From positions 1-64,000 of the forward strand of contig KL647324.1 in the NCBI GenBank assembly GCA_000727475.1: a stretch of 64,000 bases of DNA, given 5' to 3'. Below the pieces are notes generated by a model. The model ran no database searches and was not told the origin of the DNA. It saw nothing but the letters and a program-made list of their open reading frames with translations. A program made the position numbers and the translations under genes. This document shows, in pieces, positions 13,119 to 24,750 of this stretch. Position 1 is the stretch's first letter. Each line of letters opens with the position of its first letter. Source of the DNA: Sarcocystis neurona (taxonomy: Eukaryota > Apicomplexa > Conoidasida > Eucoccidiorida > Sarcocystidae).

Positions 13119-13170
13119 GACACATATATATATATATACACATATATATACGCAGACAGACAGACAGACA

Positions 13171-13204
<34 letters not shown>

Positions 13205-13330
13205 GGACGCACACGTGTGGAGCTATGGTAATACGGACACACGTGAACCTCCTCAGGCGTCTTGCATACTCTGTATGTGAAGGTACGGGTACAAATATAC
13301 TTGTGCCTACGTATACACATGTGTGCACAT
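13119..13330. repeat. Compound microsatellite (TA)n-(CAGA)n-(CA)n
   Basis: TA tracts are followed by five or six CAGA units and then a pure CA run ending near 13202. Further ACGTATAC-type sequence follows. It is a simple repeat and is not coding. Confidence 0.9.
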
Positions 13331-14930
13331 AGATATATGTAATTAATATGTATGCACGCGTGTGCTCACGCTTTTCGCCAGCATTTCGATCCTACACACT
13401 TTTTTGAATAAGGCGAGACAACACCATGTAGTTCCACAAATACACACAAGTGCGCACTCTCTGGATCTTCCATGAATATACATATTTACGTAAATATGTA
13501 GATATTTTTCCGGATGTGCAAATATGTTTGCAAACGGTGCGGGGTATGACGCACAGCTGCAGACGTATCACACATACGCATATGTATGTAAATGCGCGTA
13601 TATATGTACATACGTAAACTTTCGTATACATATTTGTATATAAAGAGAGAGAGGTTAAAGAATACCTTTGCATATCCACGCACGCAACACAGAAAACTCT
13701 ACACCTGTATGCAACACACACCCGTATTCGTGAAAACTATATATGTAATTGTCTGTATGTACACACACACAGACACACACACACGTAGTCGTACGTATGT
13801 TAAGTATACTGTATATGTAATTATGTACATGTGCACGCAAAAAGAGCATCTCAAGATCGAGTGTTGTACGACGCTCTAGTAATTTGGTATACACAGATAT
13901 ACATCCGCAGATATATACAGCTTGTGACGCAAGCGTACACTTGTGGATACCCCGTCGATACGTCACACAGATATATCTGTATATGTATCAGTACACTTTA
14001 AATGTAATTATATATATAGATACGGTATACACTCATACATCCAGCTGCGCTACGGAGGATTAGACACAGATATACATACGTAATACATACACACGTATAC
14101 AGATAACTTTGCTATGTGCATAAAGATTTCGCTACGTGTTTACTTGGGCATATATGTGCGAGATTTTATACGCCTAGGCGCAGTACGGAGGATGATACAC
14201 AAGTATACATCTACACTCCATCCACACGTATGCATGTAAGTTTCCTATATGCATAGAGATTTAGCACCGCGTATACTTGTGCGGGTACGTGGGAGAGGGT
14301 ACACGCATTCACGCAGTACAGAGGTCAAATACATATAACATGCGAACACCTATATATATGTATGTGCGCGTACGTGGCAAATTAATCCCTGTACGAGAAC
14401 TACACAGGTGTTGAGTGCTTCTACACCTAACGAATCTCTCCCTGTACATGCGTGCACGCAAATGTTTTTGTGTATGGCACGTAAAACCAAATATATACAT
14501 ATACATATGTAAAAATGTGTGTGTCTGTACGCGGCACATGCTTGCAGCTTCGAGTTCTGTAGATTCTACATCTTCACATGCTCTATGAACCTACGTCAGA
14601 TGCACGCACGTTGCGCAGGTCGCTAAACAGATACTCAAGATCTGCACATACATACATATACACATGTAAGTGCATGCGTACGAATCCCTCACGTCGTTGT
14701 CCTTGAGCTATTTGAGTCTGCAAATACAGGCAATTACATCTGAAGATTACACTTCTTGCTTTCGAGGAAATCGAGAGAGGGGCATCTTGTTGATCGAGCA
14801 GATGTTTTTCTGTATCTTTTTTCGTATACGTGCGTCAATATGCACACATCTACATGGGTGGGCATCTTCGCGTGCATACTCGAACATCTTTGTTTCCTGA
14901 AAAGTCGTTCCTGCGTAGCGCAGGGCTGGT
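13331..14930. other. ACGTAT-rich intergenic DNA
   Basis: Loosely repetitive TATACAC/GTACGT sequence interspersed with unique DNA. I see no gene, RNA or mobile element in it. Confidence 0.6.
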
Positions 14931-14940
14931 TTTACCATGT

Positions 14941-15168
14941 GTGTGCGCCTCTCTTTGTCTGCGTTGCAGAACGACGCGTACTTGTCTATGTGCACTTCCG
15001 AATGCAATTTGTATCTTCGTGAGGAAGTCTCGAGCACAAACGTAGTTTACCTGCCCGGGCAGCCTTTAACGTATATGTGTGCCTCTCTTCTGCATTGCAG
15101 AACGAGGCGTGTCTGTTTATATGTAGTCCTAAGTGCAGTTTTTGTTTTCCTGAGGAAGTCTCACGCAG
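14941..15168 (+). repeat. Two diverged tandem copies of a unit of about 131 bp
   Basis: Copy 1 (14941-15036) and copy 2 (15075-15168) share a pyrimidine-rich CCTCTCTT stretch, then TTGCAGAACGA, then a GAGGAAGTCTC block. The CAGs end at 14969 and 15100. A partial earlier copy may start near 14891. Each unit contains what would pass as a 3' splice site (pyrimidine tract plus CAG), but I find no exon after it. Confidence 0.7.
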
Positions 15169-15747
15169 AATCGTCCTTCCCCTGCGATTTCAAATTTTCG
15201 TCAAAAGTGTGTGAAACATTATTTCACACTCGTGCACATTCTTACGTGCATCTTCACACAGGTGCATACAAAAGGTTTCACTCCAGAGCTCGGCTCGACA
15301 CCGACCGAAAGTGACTCTTGTGTCTTCGCCAGCACGCACACCTACGTGACTGTCTATCTCTTCACAGAGGTGGCTATCTACTCGCATATACGCCTACATA
15401 TACCTACACATATATATAATATATATGGAAAAAAGGAGGATACACATACGTACGCATAAACACACACGAAGAAACATATTACTTCCACAGGTGTGTGTAT
15501 TCTTCCTTCCTTTTGTGGCTAGGAGGTGTGTATGTGTCGTGCACATCTGTGTCTCCTTATGTTCACAGATGTTTCGCAAGGTAGATACGTATACCTGCGG
15601 ACCGAAACCGCGTGAATAGACGGCCTCCCAGAGGAGGAAACGGCAGAGAGGGTTCTTTCCTCTTCCCGCCTCTTCTCGACTCAAGGTCTACTCTCATCCG
15701 CAGCGCGACCTTCTTTACTAGAGGTGATGCCCCGCTACACTTTTTTC

Positions 15748-15940
15748 GGTGTCTACGCACTGCCAGGCGCGCCCACTCGCCGGTGCCTCGGTGCATCTCT
15801 TCCGGTGTCTACACAGTGTCAGGAACTCCCACTCGCCCGTGCGTCGCTACATCTCTTCCAGTGTCTATACACTGCCAGGCGGCCCCACTCGCCCGTGCCT
15901 CGTTATGTCCTTTCCGGTGTCTATACAGTGCAAGAGACAC
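15748..15940. repeat. 56-bp minisatellite
   Basis: The block GGTGTCTA-CACACTGCCAGG recurs at 15748, 15804, 15860 and 15916, exactly 56 bp apart, with substitutions. Since 56 is not a multiple of three, the same peptide reappears in a different frame in each copy. All three plus frames stay open, which explains three overlapping long open frames here. None is a credible gene. Confidence 0.85.
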
Positions 15941-16026
15941 AGAGACGGAGACGGCGACCGTCCTGAGACGGCGGCGGCAGCAGCAGCGGGGAACGGAGGC
16001 AGACAGGAACTGATTTTGCGTCGTGG

Positions 16027-16287
16027 CTAGCTCAGAAGATATTTGGTGAAAGCTGTGTAGTCAATATTTCCTGTCTTCCGAGGATCTGCTTCGTTAACGA
16101 GCTGCGTGACTTCATCTTCGGTCAGGAGCTCCCCAAGTGCCTTGAGAACTTGCATGAGTTCTTCTGTAGAAATGGTGCCTTTGTTTGTCCTATCAAACAT
16201 GCGGAACGCCTTTATTAATTCTTCTTCAGGTTTGCAATGCTTCAGCTTGCGCTGCAGCCACTCCTCCATCATCGGCCAGTTCATTGT
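16027..16287 (-). CDS. ELC1: ELC exon 2
   Basis: Codons 49-134 and stop. It holds the second half-lobe and the two degenerate C-terminal EF-hands. It begins directly after TTGCTGCAG. Confidence 0.92.
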   Translation of the reverse strand, partial: TMNWPMMEEWLQRKLKHCKPEEELIKAFRMFDRTNKGTISTEELMQVLKALGELLTEDEVTQLVNEADPRKTGNIDYTAFTKYLLS

Positions 16288-18727
16288 CTGCAGCAAGAAA
16301 TGATGGACAACGAAACCGAGGAAAGCAGCCGCCGAACGCTGAGGAGGATGAGGATGGAGAGGATCTGTGTGGAGAAGAAAAGGAAGGACGAGGTAGCGAG
16401 TGATAACTAGGACAAATCAGGAAGAAGGAGGCGGAAAGAGAGAAAGAAGAGGAGGAGGGGGGAAGACGAGAGAGAAAGGAGACGGGGAGACGGAGTGCAG
16501 ACGAGAAAGGGAAATCCACCCGAGACACGACAAGCAGCGGCAGGGCAAGACAGGAAGGGAGAAGCAGCACATGGAAAAAAAGAATTCGACAGACAGAAGC
16601 AGTGACAACAGAAACGCCCTACCGCTTGCAGTAAAGTAGACTCAAGAAGTGTATCGATTTATCGAGAGAGACACACACAAAAAGAGTCAAACAAAAGAAC
16701 AGAAACTTTGCACACGTTTACACATACCTCTGCGAGGGACTGAGAAAGCCACCACACAAACAGTCACACAAATATACATATATATATGGAGAGTGAGAGA
16801 GAATACACGAAAGAAGACGGGAGCGCCAGACAGCTGGAAGGGGCTTTGTGCAAGGTTAGAGGTATACACAGGTCAACAAGTGAAAATCACATACAGCCGC
16901 ATACGGGGCACACAAATACATCCGTACATATATTGACATATACATATAAATACTACGGGTATACGTGTATTCCTATGTTTTATTGTTTGGAGAGAGGGGC
17001 AGGCTGTTCTGCAGGAAGCACGACGCATCTACTTTTATCAGGTGGAAAAAGACGTTCACACCCTAGTCTGCAAACCAACATTTACGCGGAGACAGAGATG
17101 GAGGCGGGGGCGGCGGGGAGGCAGTCCATAAAGACACTTTAAAATAGGGAAAGAGACAGACACACAGAGTAAGAGAAATAGAGAGCCAGCCGGATCTGAT
17201 GTGAACCCGACAAATTTTAACAAACATACACACACGCACACTCTCACAGAGTTAGGTACGTGTGTATGCGTACAGATGTGTACGTATCCATGTCTCCGTC
17301 TTTAAATACCTACACCTATGTAAATAAAAGAGACGGGCTCATGCAGATACACGCGTACGTACATATGTGGCGATATAGCTACATACGTATAACCCTCGCT
17401 GAGTAGCTGGGATTCTACCGAACACTTTTCATATCTACAGGTGAAGCGACATACATTCGAGACACTTACGTGTCAACGTCGGCAGTATTACAGAGAGGTA
17501 GCAGGAAAGATATACATAAATGTCGACGCACACGAATACAGACATAGGTGCAAATATACAGACACACAGATGTGCGTAGCGAACCGTACAGATATATATA
17601 TATATATGTATATCATGTGTGTACGCTTGTAGATCTGTGCGCACGAATGTATGTGTTCGTGGGTACATGGAAATGTGGACAGGGTAGAAGTAGACTGAGA
17701 GGGAGAGAGGGGACAGACAGACCGAGAAATTTATACGTACGCCTATATGCGTAAGCAGGTGGAGAGACGTGATTACACTACGAAAGATGAATATCCTGCC
17801 GCAGGAGACACGCACCAACAAGAGCGACGCAGGTCCCCCATATCCTCTGTCGAGATGGGAAGAGCCGCGCACGCGTACGCAGGTGCACACGCCGATGTAC
17901 GGATCTCTTGGTAGATGGTTATACAAATAAGTGGTGTATATCTAATGTGTAGATGAAGCGGAAGAGAGAACAACGTTCGCACAGACACAGGCGCTTATCT
18001 GCTATGTTTCTGCATGTGGAATATTTAACGTACACAGATGAACACCTGCGGGTACAGGTCATTTGGTAGAGGGTGCTATATACAAACAAACCGAGTATAC
18101 GTTATATACAGGTATACGTACATGTGTGTGGGGAGCCAGGGAGAGGGGGCCTGCAAAAACAAGCATTTGTCTGCTACGTCCATGTGTGTGGACCTATGTG
18201 CCCGGAAGGACATGCAGTCACACGCCTTTATTAGCTACGTCGCCGTAGATGGAACCCTGCGTAAATCTTGTGAGGGATCCACACTTTGTGGAGAGGCTAT
18301 AGACGACCACCTGTGGCACAGGAATACCTGCGTCTTCGGACTGGCAGAGGCTCGACGCAACTCAACATGCGGAAGGAAATGAAACAGGACTTTTCCAGAC
18401 GTATGGTGCTGCGAGATATCTACTAGGTGCTTGCGCGCGCGCAGGCGTCCGCCCGTTGGACGTGACCTGTCTTTTTCAGGGCTCAAATATGCTGCTGTTG
18501 CAGCAACGGAAGGAAAAGACATAAAATTAGTCTCCGCCGAGGGACGCAGTTCCCTGTGTCCCCAGCGTCGGGCGGCGGCTTACCGCTGGCAGATTTGCCT
18601 TTTCTTCGGGAGTCGGCATGATGCCGCAGCTGCGGATAACGAAAAGAATTTCCGACCCCGACACCTCGCCGTCTCCATCGCGGTCGAAGAGGGCAAAGGC
18701 CTCACGCAGGCGTGGATCCGCTGGCAT
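16027..18727 (-). CDS. ELC1: Myosin A essential light chain (EF-hand)
   Basis: Two exons on minus: 18727-18584 (48 codons from ATG) and 16287-16027 (86 codons plus stop). The intron has donor GCG|GTAAGC and acceptor TTGCTGCAG|ACA, in phase 0. The product is 134 residues, the length I recall for Toxoplasma ELC1, and it aligns throughout: REAFALFD, IRSCG, the PTPEE turn, the Trp-rich NWPMMEEWL segment and the EEELIKAF helix. The first calcium loop (D15 to E26, D-x-D-x-D-G pattern) is intact. The loops starting at D80 and D116 lack key acidic residues. Essential light chains bind the neck of myosin A in the glideosome, between plasma membrane and inner membrane complex, and stiffen the lever arm for gliding and invasion. 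ELC1 versus its paralogue ELC2 is not settled by sight. Confidence 0.9.
16288..18583 (-). other. Intron of the ELC gene
   Basis: The 2.3 kb intron, read on the sense (minus) strand, ends in a long CT-rich stretch (plus-strand purine tract about 16370-16560) before the acceptor. The middle holds TA microsatellites and ordinary sequence. No nested gene was seen. Confidence 0.8.
18584..18727 (-). CDS. ELC1: ELC exon 1
   Basis: Codons 1-48, including the only canonical EF-hand loop. The start ATG at 18727-18725 is preceded by CGCAAG. An upstream in-frame extension would be Cys/Trp-rich and unlike the family, so this ATG is preferred. Confidence 0.9.
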
Positions 18728-19200
18728 CTTGCGGCTTCTCGTTTTGCTACAGAACCACCACCAGCAGCACGTCAAACACACCACATGCGCGCAGTTACAT
18801 GGCCCTTGCTGCTGCTCATTATTTTTGTCCCGGATATAGTCTTGTTGCCACCCGGTATTCTTATTGCTGCTGATTTGGCAGCTCCTGCACTCGCTGCGGT
18901 TGTGTGTGTATTGCTACAGACCTTCCCTGCGTCGTTCTCGCGGCTACGGAGCTTGCAGCTAATGAGCTGGCTGCTGCTACTCATTTTGCCTCCTTCCTTG
19001 CGGTGCTCTTGCAACTGCTGCGATCGCTGTTACTCCCGTTCGTAGATTTGCCGCTGGAACGAATGTTGCTGCATTTACACTGGAGGTGCTCCTGCTGTTA
19101 CTGTTACGACTATTGCGTCTCCTGCTACTAGAATTGCGTCTCATGCTACTACGACTGCGTCTCCTCCTACGACGACTGCATCTGCTGCTGCTGCAGCTGC
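18728..19200. other. Upstream flank of the ELC gene
   Basis: GC-balanced sequence with scattered CTG/GCT triplets. It should contain the ELC promoter and 5' UTR, but no specific element can be identified. Confidence 0.4.
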
Positions 19201-19612
19201 ATCTGCTGCTCCTGAAACTGCATCTCCTGCTGCTGCTGTGACTGCATCTGCTGCTGCTGCGACTGCATCTGCCGCTGGTGCGACGGCATCTGCTGCTGCT
19301 GCGACTGCATCTGCCGCTGCTGCGACTGCATCTGCCGCTGCTGCGACTGCGTCTGCCGCTGCTGCGACTGTGTCTGCCGCTGCTGCGACTGCGTCGGCTG
19401 CTGCTGCGACTGCGTCGGCTGCTGCTGCGACTGCGTCGGCTGCTGCTGCGACTGCGTCGGCTGCTGCTGCGACTGCGTCGGCTGCTGCTGCGACTGCGTC
19501 GGCTGCTGCTGCGACTGCGTCGGCTGCTGCTGCGACTGCGTCGGCTGCTGCTGCGACTGCGTCGGCTGCTGCTGCGACTGCGTCGGCTGCTGCTGCGACT
19601 GCGTCTGCTTTT
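19200..19612. repeat. 21-bp (7-codon) coding-like array, about 18 copies
   Basis: The unit CGACTGCGTCGGCTGCTGCTG repeats with high identity about eleven times (19390-19612). Before that come about seven diverged copies with CAT for CGT and CCG for GGC. Five of six frames are open: QSQQQPT, SRRSRSS and AADAVAA on minus, ASAAAAT and LLLRLRR on plus. Homogeneity rises to the right, suggesting recent unequal exchange. The unit preserves frame, as in coding repeats, but no non-repetitive domain flanks it. Confidence 0.9.
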
Positions 19613-22600
19613 GCTGCTCCTCTCCTCGGAAGGCACGCTGCTGATGCTTCTGCTGTGGCAGCCGGTCGCAGCCGCAGCAAATGAGAATGGAGGAATGCAG
19701 CTGCTCTGCAGCCGCTGCAGCGTCGGAAATGGTTGTTCCCTCGTGTTCTGGTCTCGCTCTTGCTGCGGCTGCGCGGCGGTTGCCCCTTCTTGAATACGTG
19801 AAAGTGACGCATATATACACATCTTCATAGTAGTCTGCAGACGACTGTCTAGCACATACGGAGAATAGGTATATACTTTTGCGAGTACATCTCCTGGCTG
19901 GTCCACACACGCATATACACGACCTAAACATGAGGTCCGCTTTGAAAACTGCCGTCCCGTTACACCTGCATCTACTAAGCGTTTTCGCGTGTATACATGC
20001 GTATACTTATGTCGCCCACGTATACGTATATACTGACGTACACTACGTACACAATTAGCCTACGCACACATGCACGTGGTCCGTACGCATGTATATATAT
20101 ATATATATGTCTGTATAGTCGTGGGGTGTATAGCCACTAGCTGAGTTGTTTCTCCATACGGAGATGGTGTTCACAGATACGTACATAAGTAACCAGGTCG
20201 ATTGTTGCCTGCCGCCGTGACTTCAGTAGGAGAACGTCGCGTCATTTCTTCTGTACACGCACACGTGACGGAAAAATCGTCTACGAATAAGGATATATGT
20301 AGTCGCCGGGTCTGCATTTATGCACCTGTGCAGACGCGCCAGTACATCGATACATACATGTATATGTATATATTTATGTACACATACGTATACACAAATG
20401 TATACGGACTTGTGTGTATTATATGCAGTGAAACACATGTGCCGCCTGTGTGGTCAATCATACACACACACATATGCCAGAAGTGTACATACATACATCT
20501 GTACATGCAGTACACGTGCATACGTATACGTGTATGCGTCTGAATACAGCGGTTCTTCTCCGTTTTCCTCCTGCTTTCCTTTCCGCTGCGCGGCGTGGCT
20601 CTACGGGAATCCCAGGTGAAATATTTCTCCGACACTTTTCGTGTCCTTTTTTAACTTGGTTGACTGCTTTCGCAGAGATTCTGCACACCTTTCTTTCAGT
20701 CTTGTAAAAGGCAATGCTTACACATCTCTACGCACATACGGACACATACAACAGAAACCGACTGACACATGTATTCATACGTGTAGATAGTGCTAAATAA
20801 TTCTACAAGAACCGGTACATACACACAGGGATGTAACTTGTGTATTTAATCTATTTTGGTACATTGCTGCTTGCCAAAATTGCACCTCTAAACGTGCGTA
20901 AAATGCGTATTTTTAGCAAAGCCTTTTTTGCCCCCACCCCCCCCCCCCCATCTCCTAACTGATTAGCTACATTTACATTTGTGGGAGTACAACCATATAT
21001 ACATTCTGACGCTACAGGATGAGAAAAAACGGCCAAAGCACTTCACAAAGGTAGCCGGCAAAAGCACATGGACGCTAAGCAGAAATCATTCTTTTTACTG
21101 CTGTGTAGCATATGTCACACATGCATATAAACATACTGCGGATATACATATATATGTAGTAAACGTTGATTGCCAGAAACCTCTGGGTTCTTTTCCCGAT
21201 TTTTGCTCGCAATGTATATATATGCATATACATATATTTATGGGTCTACAAGTTGAGCAGAATCCACTATGTGTAAGTATGTAATCTACAGTTCTCTACC
21301 AGTATGTATCTCTGTATGTGCAAGCTTTGCAGAATTCTTCGTATCTATAAGTGGGGAAGAAAGGACGACAACTACTGGTGTGTTTGAATTTTTCTTCATC
21401 CCTAGGGAGACTTCTGACGAATATTTGCTGGACTCTTCATGCAGGAGAGAAACTATGCTTCCCCATACAAAGTGCGAGACACCTGGGTATACGAACGCGG
21501 TTCCCTTCACGCAGAAGAGCACTGGTCGGTTTACACACCCGTCCAGCAACATGGTATTTATATTAACTATTAGAGTGCGTAGCAGCAACCGCCGCCGCTT
21601 CGGCAGCAGGACTGGTGAACCAGCTCGTTAACCTGCTGCTGACTGCATATTTGGTGAGAGCAGTAAATGAAATCTTACCTTCACGCACATCACACAGATG
21701 TATGTATATCTAAACACATCCAGTAGACAAAGATATGCATAAATATGTAGGAAGGTATACAGGAGATATACGCTTACGTACACAATGCAGGTATTTGTGC
21801 ACGTAGAAACACAGCAGGCACCGAGATTTTTCAGCAGCGGAAGAAGCAAATTGTAGCGCCTCCTTACCACTCGAATTTCCCTTTTTCCATTGCGGCAGAG
21901 TAATGGCAGACTCACGCATAAAGACTGACAGACGCGCCGATTTAGTGGTGAACCGAAATACGTGTAAGGAAACAGCCCGATCGTACACAACTGGGTGCTC
22001 GCTACAGAGGAACATCACAATGATGCGTTGCGGCGAGAAAAGTACAGGCCGTTATTCGTCACTTAATTATTCTCTTCTTGCACAGAGTAGGGAAAATAAG
22101 AAAGATCTCTCTGTGAGGCTAAAAAAAAGTAAAAAAAGAAGTGGTCGACGCTGTAGCAAGACCTCCTGCGCATACGCTTCCCCCACCACCCCACAGAACG
22201 TGTCTACCTCCTCTGCAGTCCTCCTCAGGCGCGTATGTTGGCACATGTGCGTGCGTATACACACTCGGTCATACTTAAGTATAGGCACACACTACTCGAC
22301 GCTAGCATGCATATATATATATGTATATATATATATATTCAACCACGTCCTCGAATAGCTAATACGCACAGATGTTTTGCATGGTAATTCTGATAATTGC
22401 TGGAATACGCGTTAGTGGCACTGACCAGCCAGGCGCCGATACCATGACACGTTCACGGTTGTTTTATACAGGATCATCTGCTAATTAAGAGAGAGACATC
22501 TGCGCCACTTCACACAGGCACAAGTACGTTGACACGGACAGACACACGTGTTCGACCGTACTTACGTACACCGGATACGTCCTACATGTAAGGAGAACCG

Positions 22601-23280
22601 TGCGAATAGATACTCACAGTTTTTCTTCAAAGGCACGGCACGAAAGAAAAACAACCTCAGAAAACAACTAGATACCGTCCGTCCTTTCGAGTGAGCTTAA
22701 CACGTGTTACTGAGTTATAGCGAGGCAGGAACACAAATCGGTTTTTTGCTTGTTTATGCATTCGTATACGCATTACAACAGTATTCGCTAGTACGTGGAC
22801 GCATCCTGCTCCTGGGGCGGTAATGGCGGCCTTTTCCTTTCTCGTCCCCCCACTCGTTCCACTGCGGCCTTGCACACCACAGAACATTGAGAGCCCAGTT
22901 GTTCTTCTTCACTTTCCACATACCTACCGTGTACCAACTCAGAAACACACGTTTGTCTACACCACTTGACCGAGCAGGCAAACACACTGACTACGCACGT
23001 AGAGAGCAGTCTACCCACGAACACGGCATCTTTTCGTTTGTAGTGTAAGTAATTGCGGATGAAAAGATTTACAGGAAGGGACTGGGCAGCTCGTCCGTAG
23101 ACCCACAGCTGGAGTACAGTACGCACAAACATAGATAACCTCGCATCTCAAGCAGTAATCATGGGCTGCACGGCTCTACCTATTCTCTGAAGTTACCTAG
23201 TCAGCGCACTACGTGTCCTGCCGAGACAGAGGCCCAAGGTAGTAGCCGAGTGTCGAAGTTGGTTCCTGCACGTGTGAAAG
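19613..23280. other. Intergenic DNA, repeat-poor with microsatellites
   Basis: Contains TA tracts (20090-20110, 22305-22340), ACGTAT simple sequence (19980-20540) and a pure C run at 20933-20949. No gene is supported. Confidence 0.6.
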
Positions 23281-23974
23281 AGAACTCTTGTGGCCGTAGG
23301 AAGCGGCCTGAAATTGTTGATCTACAGACTGTCCTTATTGCCGGTGCACGCGTCGTCAAGGATGATGGACTCTCGCGGTGTACGTTGGACGCGGTTCAAC
23401 TGTGTGTGCCGGAACTACGCTGACCTTTTTTCCCCTGCGGCTGTAGTTGCTGCTGCCCTACTTCCTCTTTCACTTTTCATGCTCCTCCATCTGCTGCTGC
23501 ACTATGTGCTTTCGCTTCTCCTTTAGCAGCTCTGCTGCTGCCTTTGCTTTCACTGCTGCTCCGCCCGCTGCTGCGCGTGCGTTTTTCCCCCTGTCACTGC
23601 TGCTGCTCTACTGGAGCTGTGTGTGGCGGGCCTCTCTACTGGCGCAAGAAGAGGGAACGCAGCCGTGCATTCTTTTACCTGTGCTTTGGGTATCGCGGAA
23701 AAGTCGCGTCGTGTCGCGCTGCGCAGCGGAGCAAAAGGAATGTAGGCAGCAGCTGCAGCAGCTACTCCACAGAGAGAGATGCAGAAAAAAGAGCTGTGTA
23801 GCAGCCGGGCAGCATAAGCAGATGACGACGCATTAGCAGCAGCACGCAGCCACGGACATCGGGTTATGGCTAGACCTGGATCCTACCCACTGATATATAG
23901 CAAGCCGACGGCACGGAAATAACCAGGTGGGGCGGACACCACCATGTGCAGCCGCAGCAGAAGCAGGTCAACAT
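23281..23974. other. CTG-rich island
   Basis: Scattered CTG/GCT triplets keep several plus frames open for 80-130 codons. The translations are Leu/Cys-rich, a typical artefact of this repeat. No gene is claimed. Confidence 0.5.
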
Positions 23975-24654
23975 TCACATCTTCGGCGCGAAGGGCGGAA
24001 AAGAAGGAGAGGAGACGTCTCCCTCTGACACAGATGCAGTAACAGAAGGCACCAGCAGGAGTTGCTTGTTCGGCTGATCCACGCTTAGAGCCACGCCGCA
24101 GCCCGCGACGGTGCTCACGTAGACCGTGCGGAGCGGAAAAGCGAACTTGAGGAGCTGCGTATTATTGGCTACGGCTCCACGCGCGCCCGGTGGTCGGCGG
24201 CGCCGCACGGCTACCGGAGTCCATCCCCTCCTCCAGCTGCTGTGTCGCTTGCTGGTCCAGCAGGAGCAGGGGTCCTCGACGCCGATACTGCTCTGCTCGT
24301 AGTCCGCGTGCTGCTGATGCTGTACAACCCGACTCTTTATGCTGGTAGTTCTGCCCTGCTGATGCTGGTGCACCAGCTGCAAATCCTGGCAGTCAACGCA
24401 CGGACGGCGGCGGCTACTACTGATGTGATGTGCCGCTGCAGCAGTCCTGGGACGCCGAATCTGTACAGGTGTTCGTAGCCTTTTTCCACCGTTGTTGCGT
24501 CATCTGTGCTGCTGCACGCCCCTTGCCACAAAACCCCTGTCACCAGAATTGTTGCAAGCGCAGCAGCAGCTGCTGCTACTGCTCTTCTGTTGCTGTGGCT
24601 GCTGGTGGGCGGGGGGCCTTGCTTTAGGGTTTTCGTGCGTCTACTTGCTACATT
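23975..24654 (-). CDS. Possible gene fragment, hypothetical
   Basis: Weak candidate. One minus frame, open to 24337, has an ATG at 24654, then an Ala-rich hydrophobic segment ending ATILVTGVLW, then about 30 residues of varied sequence (motif EKGYEHLYRFGVPGLLQ). A second minus frame continues from about 24415 to a stop at 23975 and contains QLLKFAFPLRTVYVSTVAG. A GT at about 24405 and several downstream CAGs could join the two, or the frame change may be a break. I do not recognise the product. It could be a signal-anchored surface protein, or chance. Confidence 0.2.
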
Positions 24655-24750
24655 CATGACATTTCGGATGTATCCACTACTAAGGAACGCTTCGTACGCC
24701 GTAAAAAATACGAAAAAAGAAAGTGTCGACCTCTCAACCAGCACACACAA

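Noticed and set aside
13119..13202. Regular spaced repeats as a CRISPR array
   Set aside because: They are simple CAGA and CA tracts without unique spacers, in a eukaryotic genome.
18977..19931. Three overlapping minus-strand frames of 223-309 codons
   Set aside because: They are open because the 21-bp unit lacks stop codons in most frames. Their non-repeat flanks show no recognisable domain.
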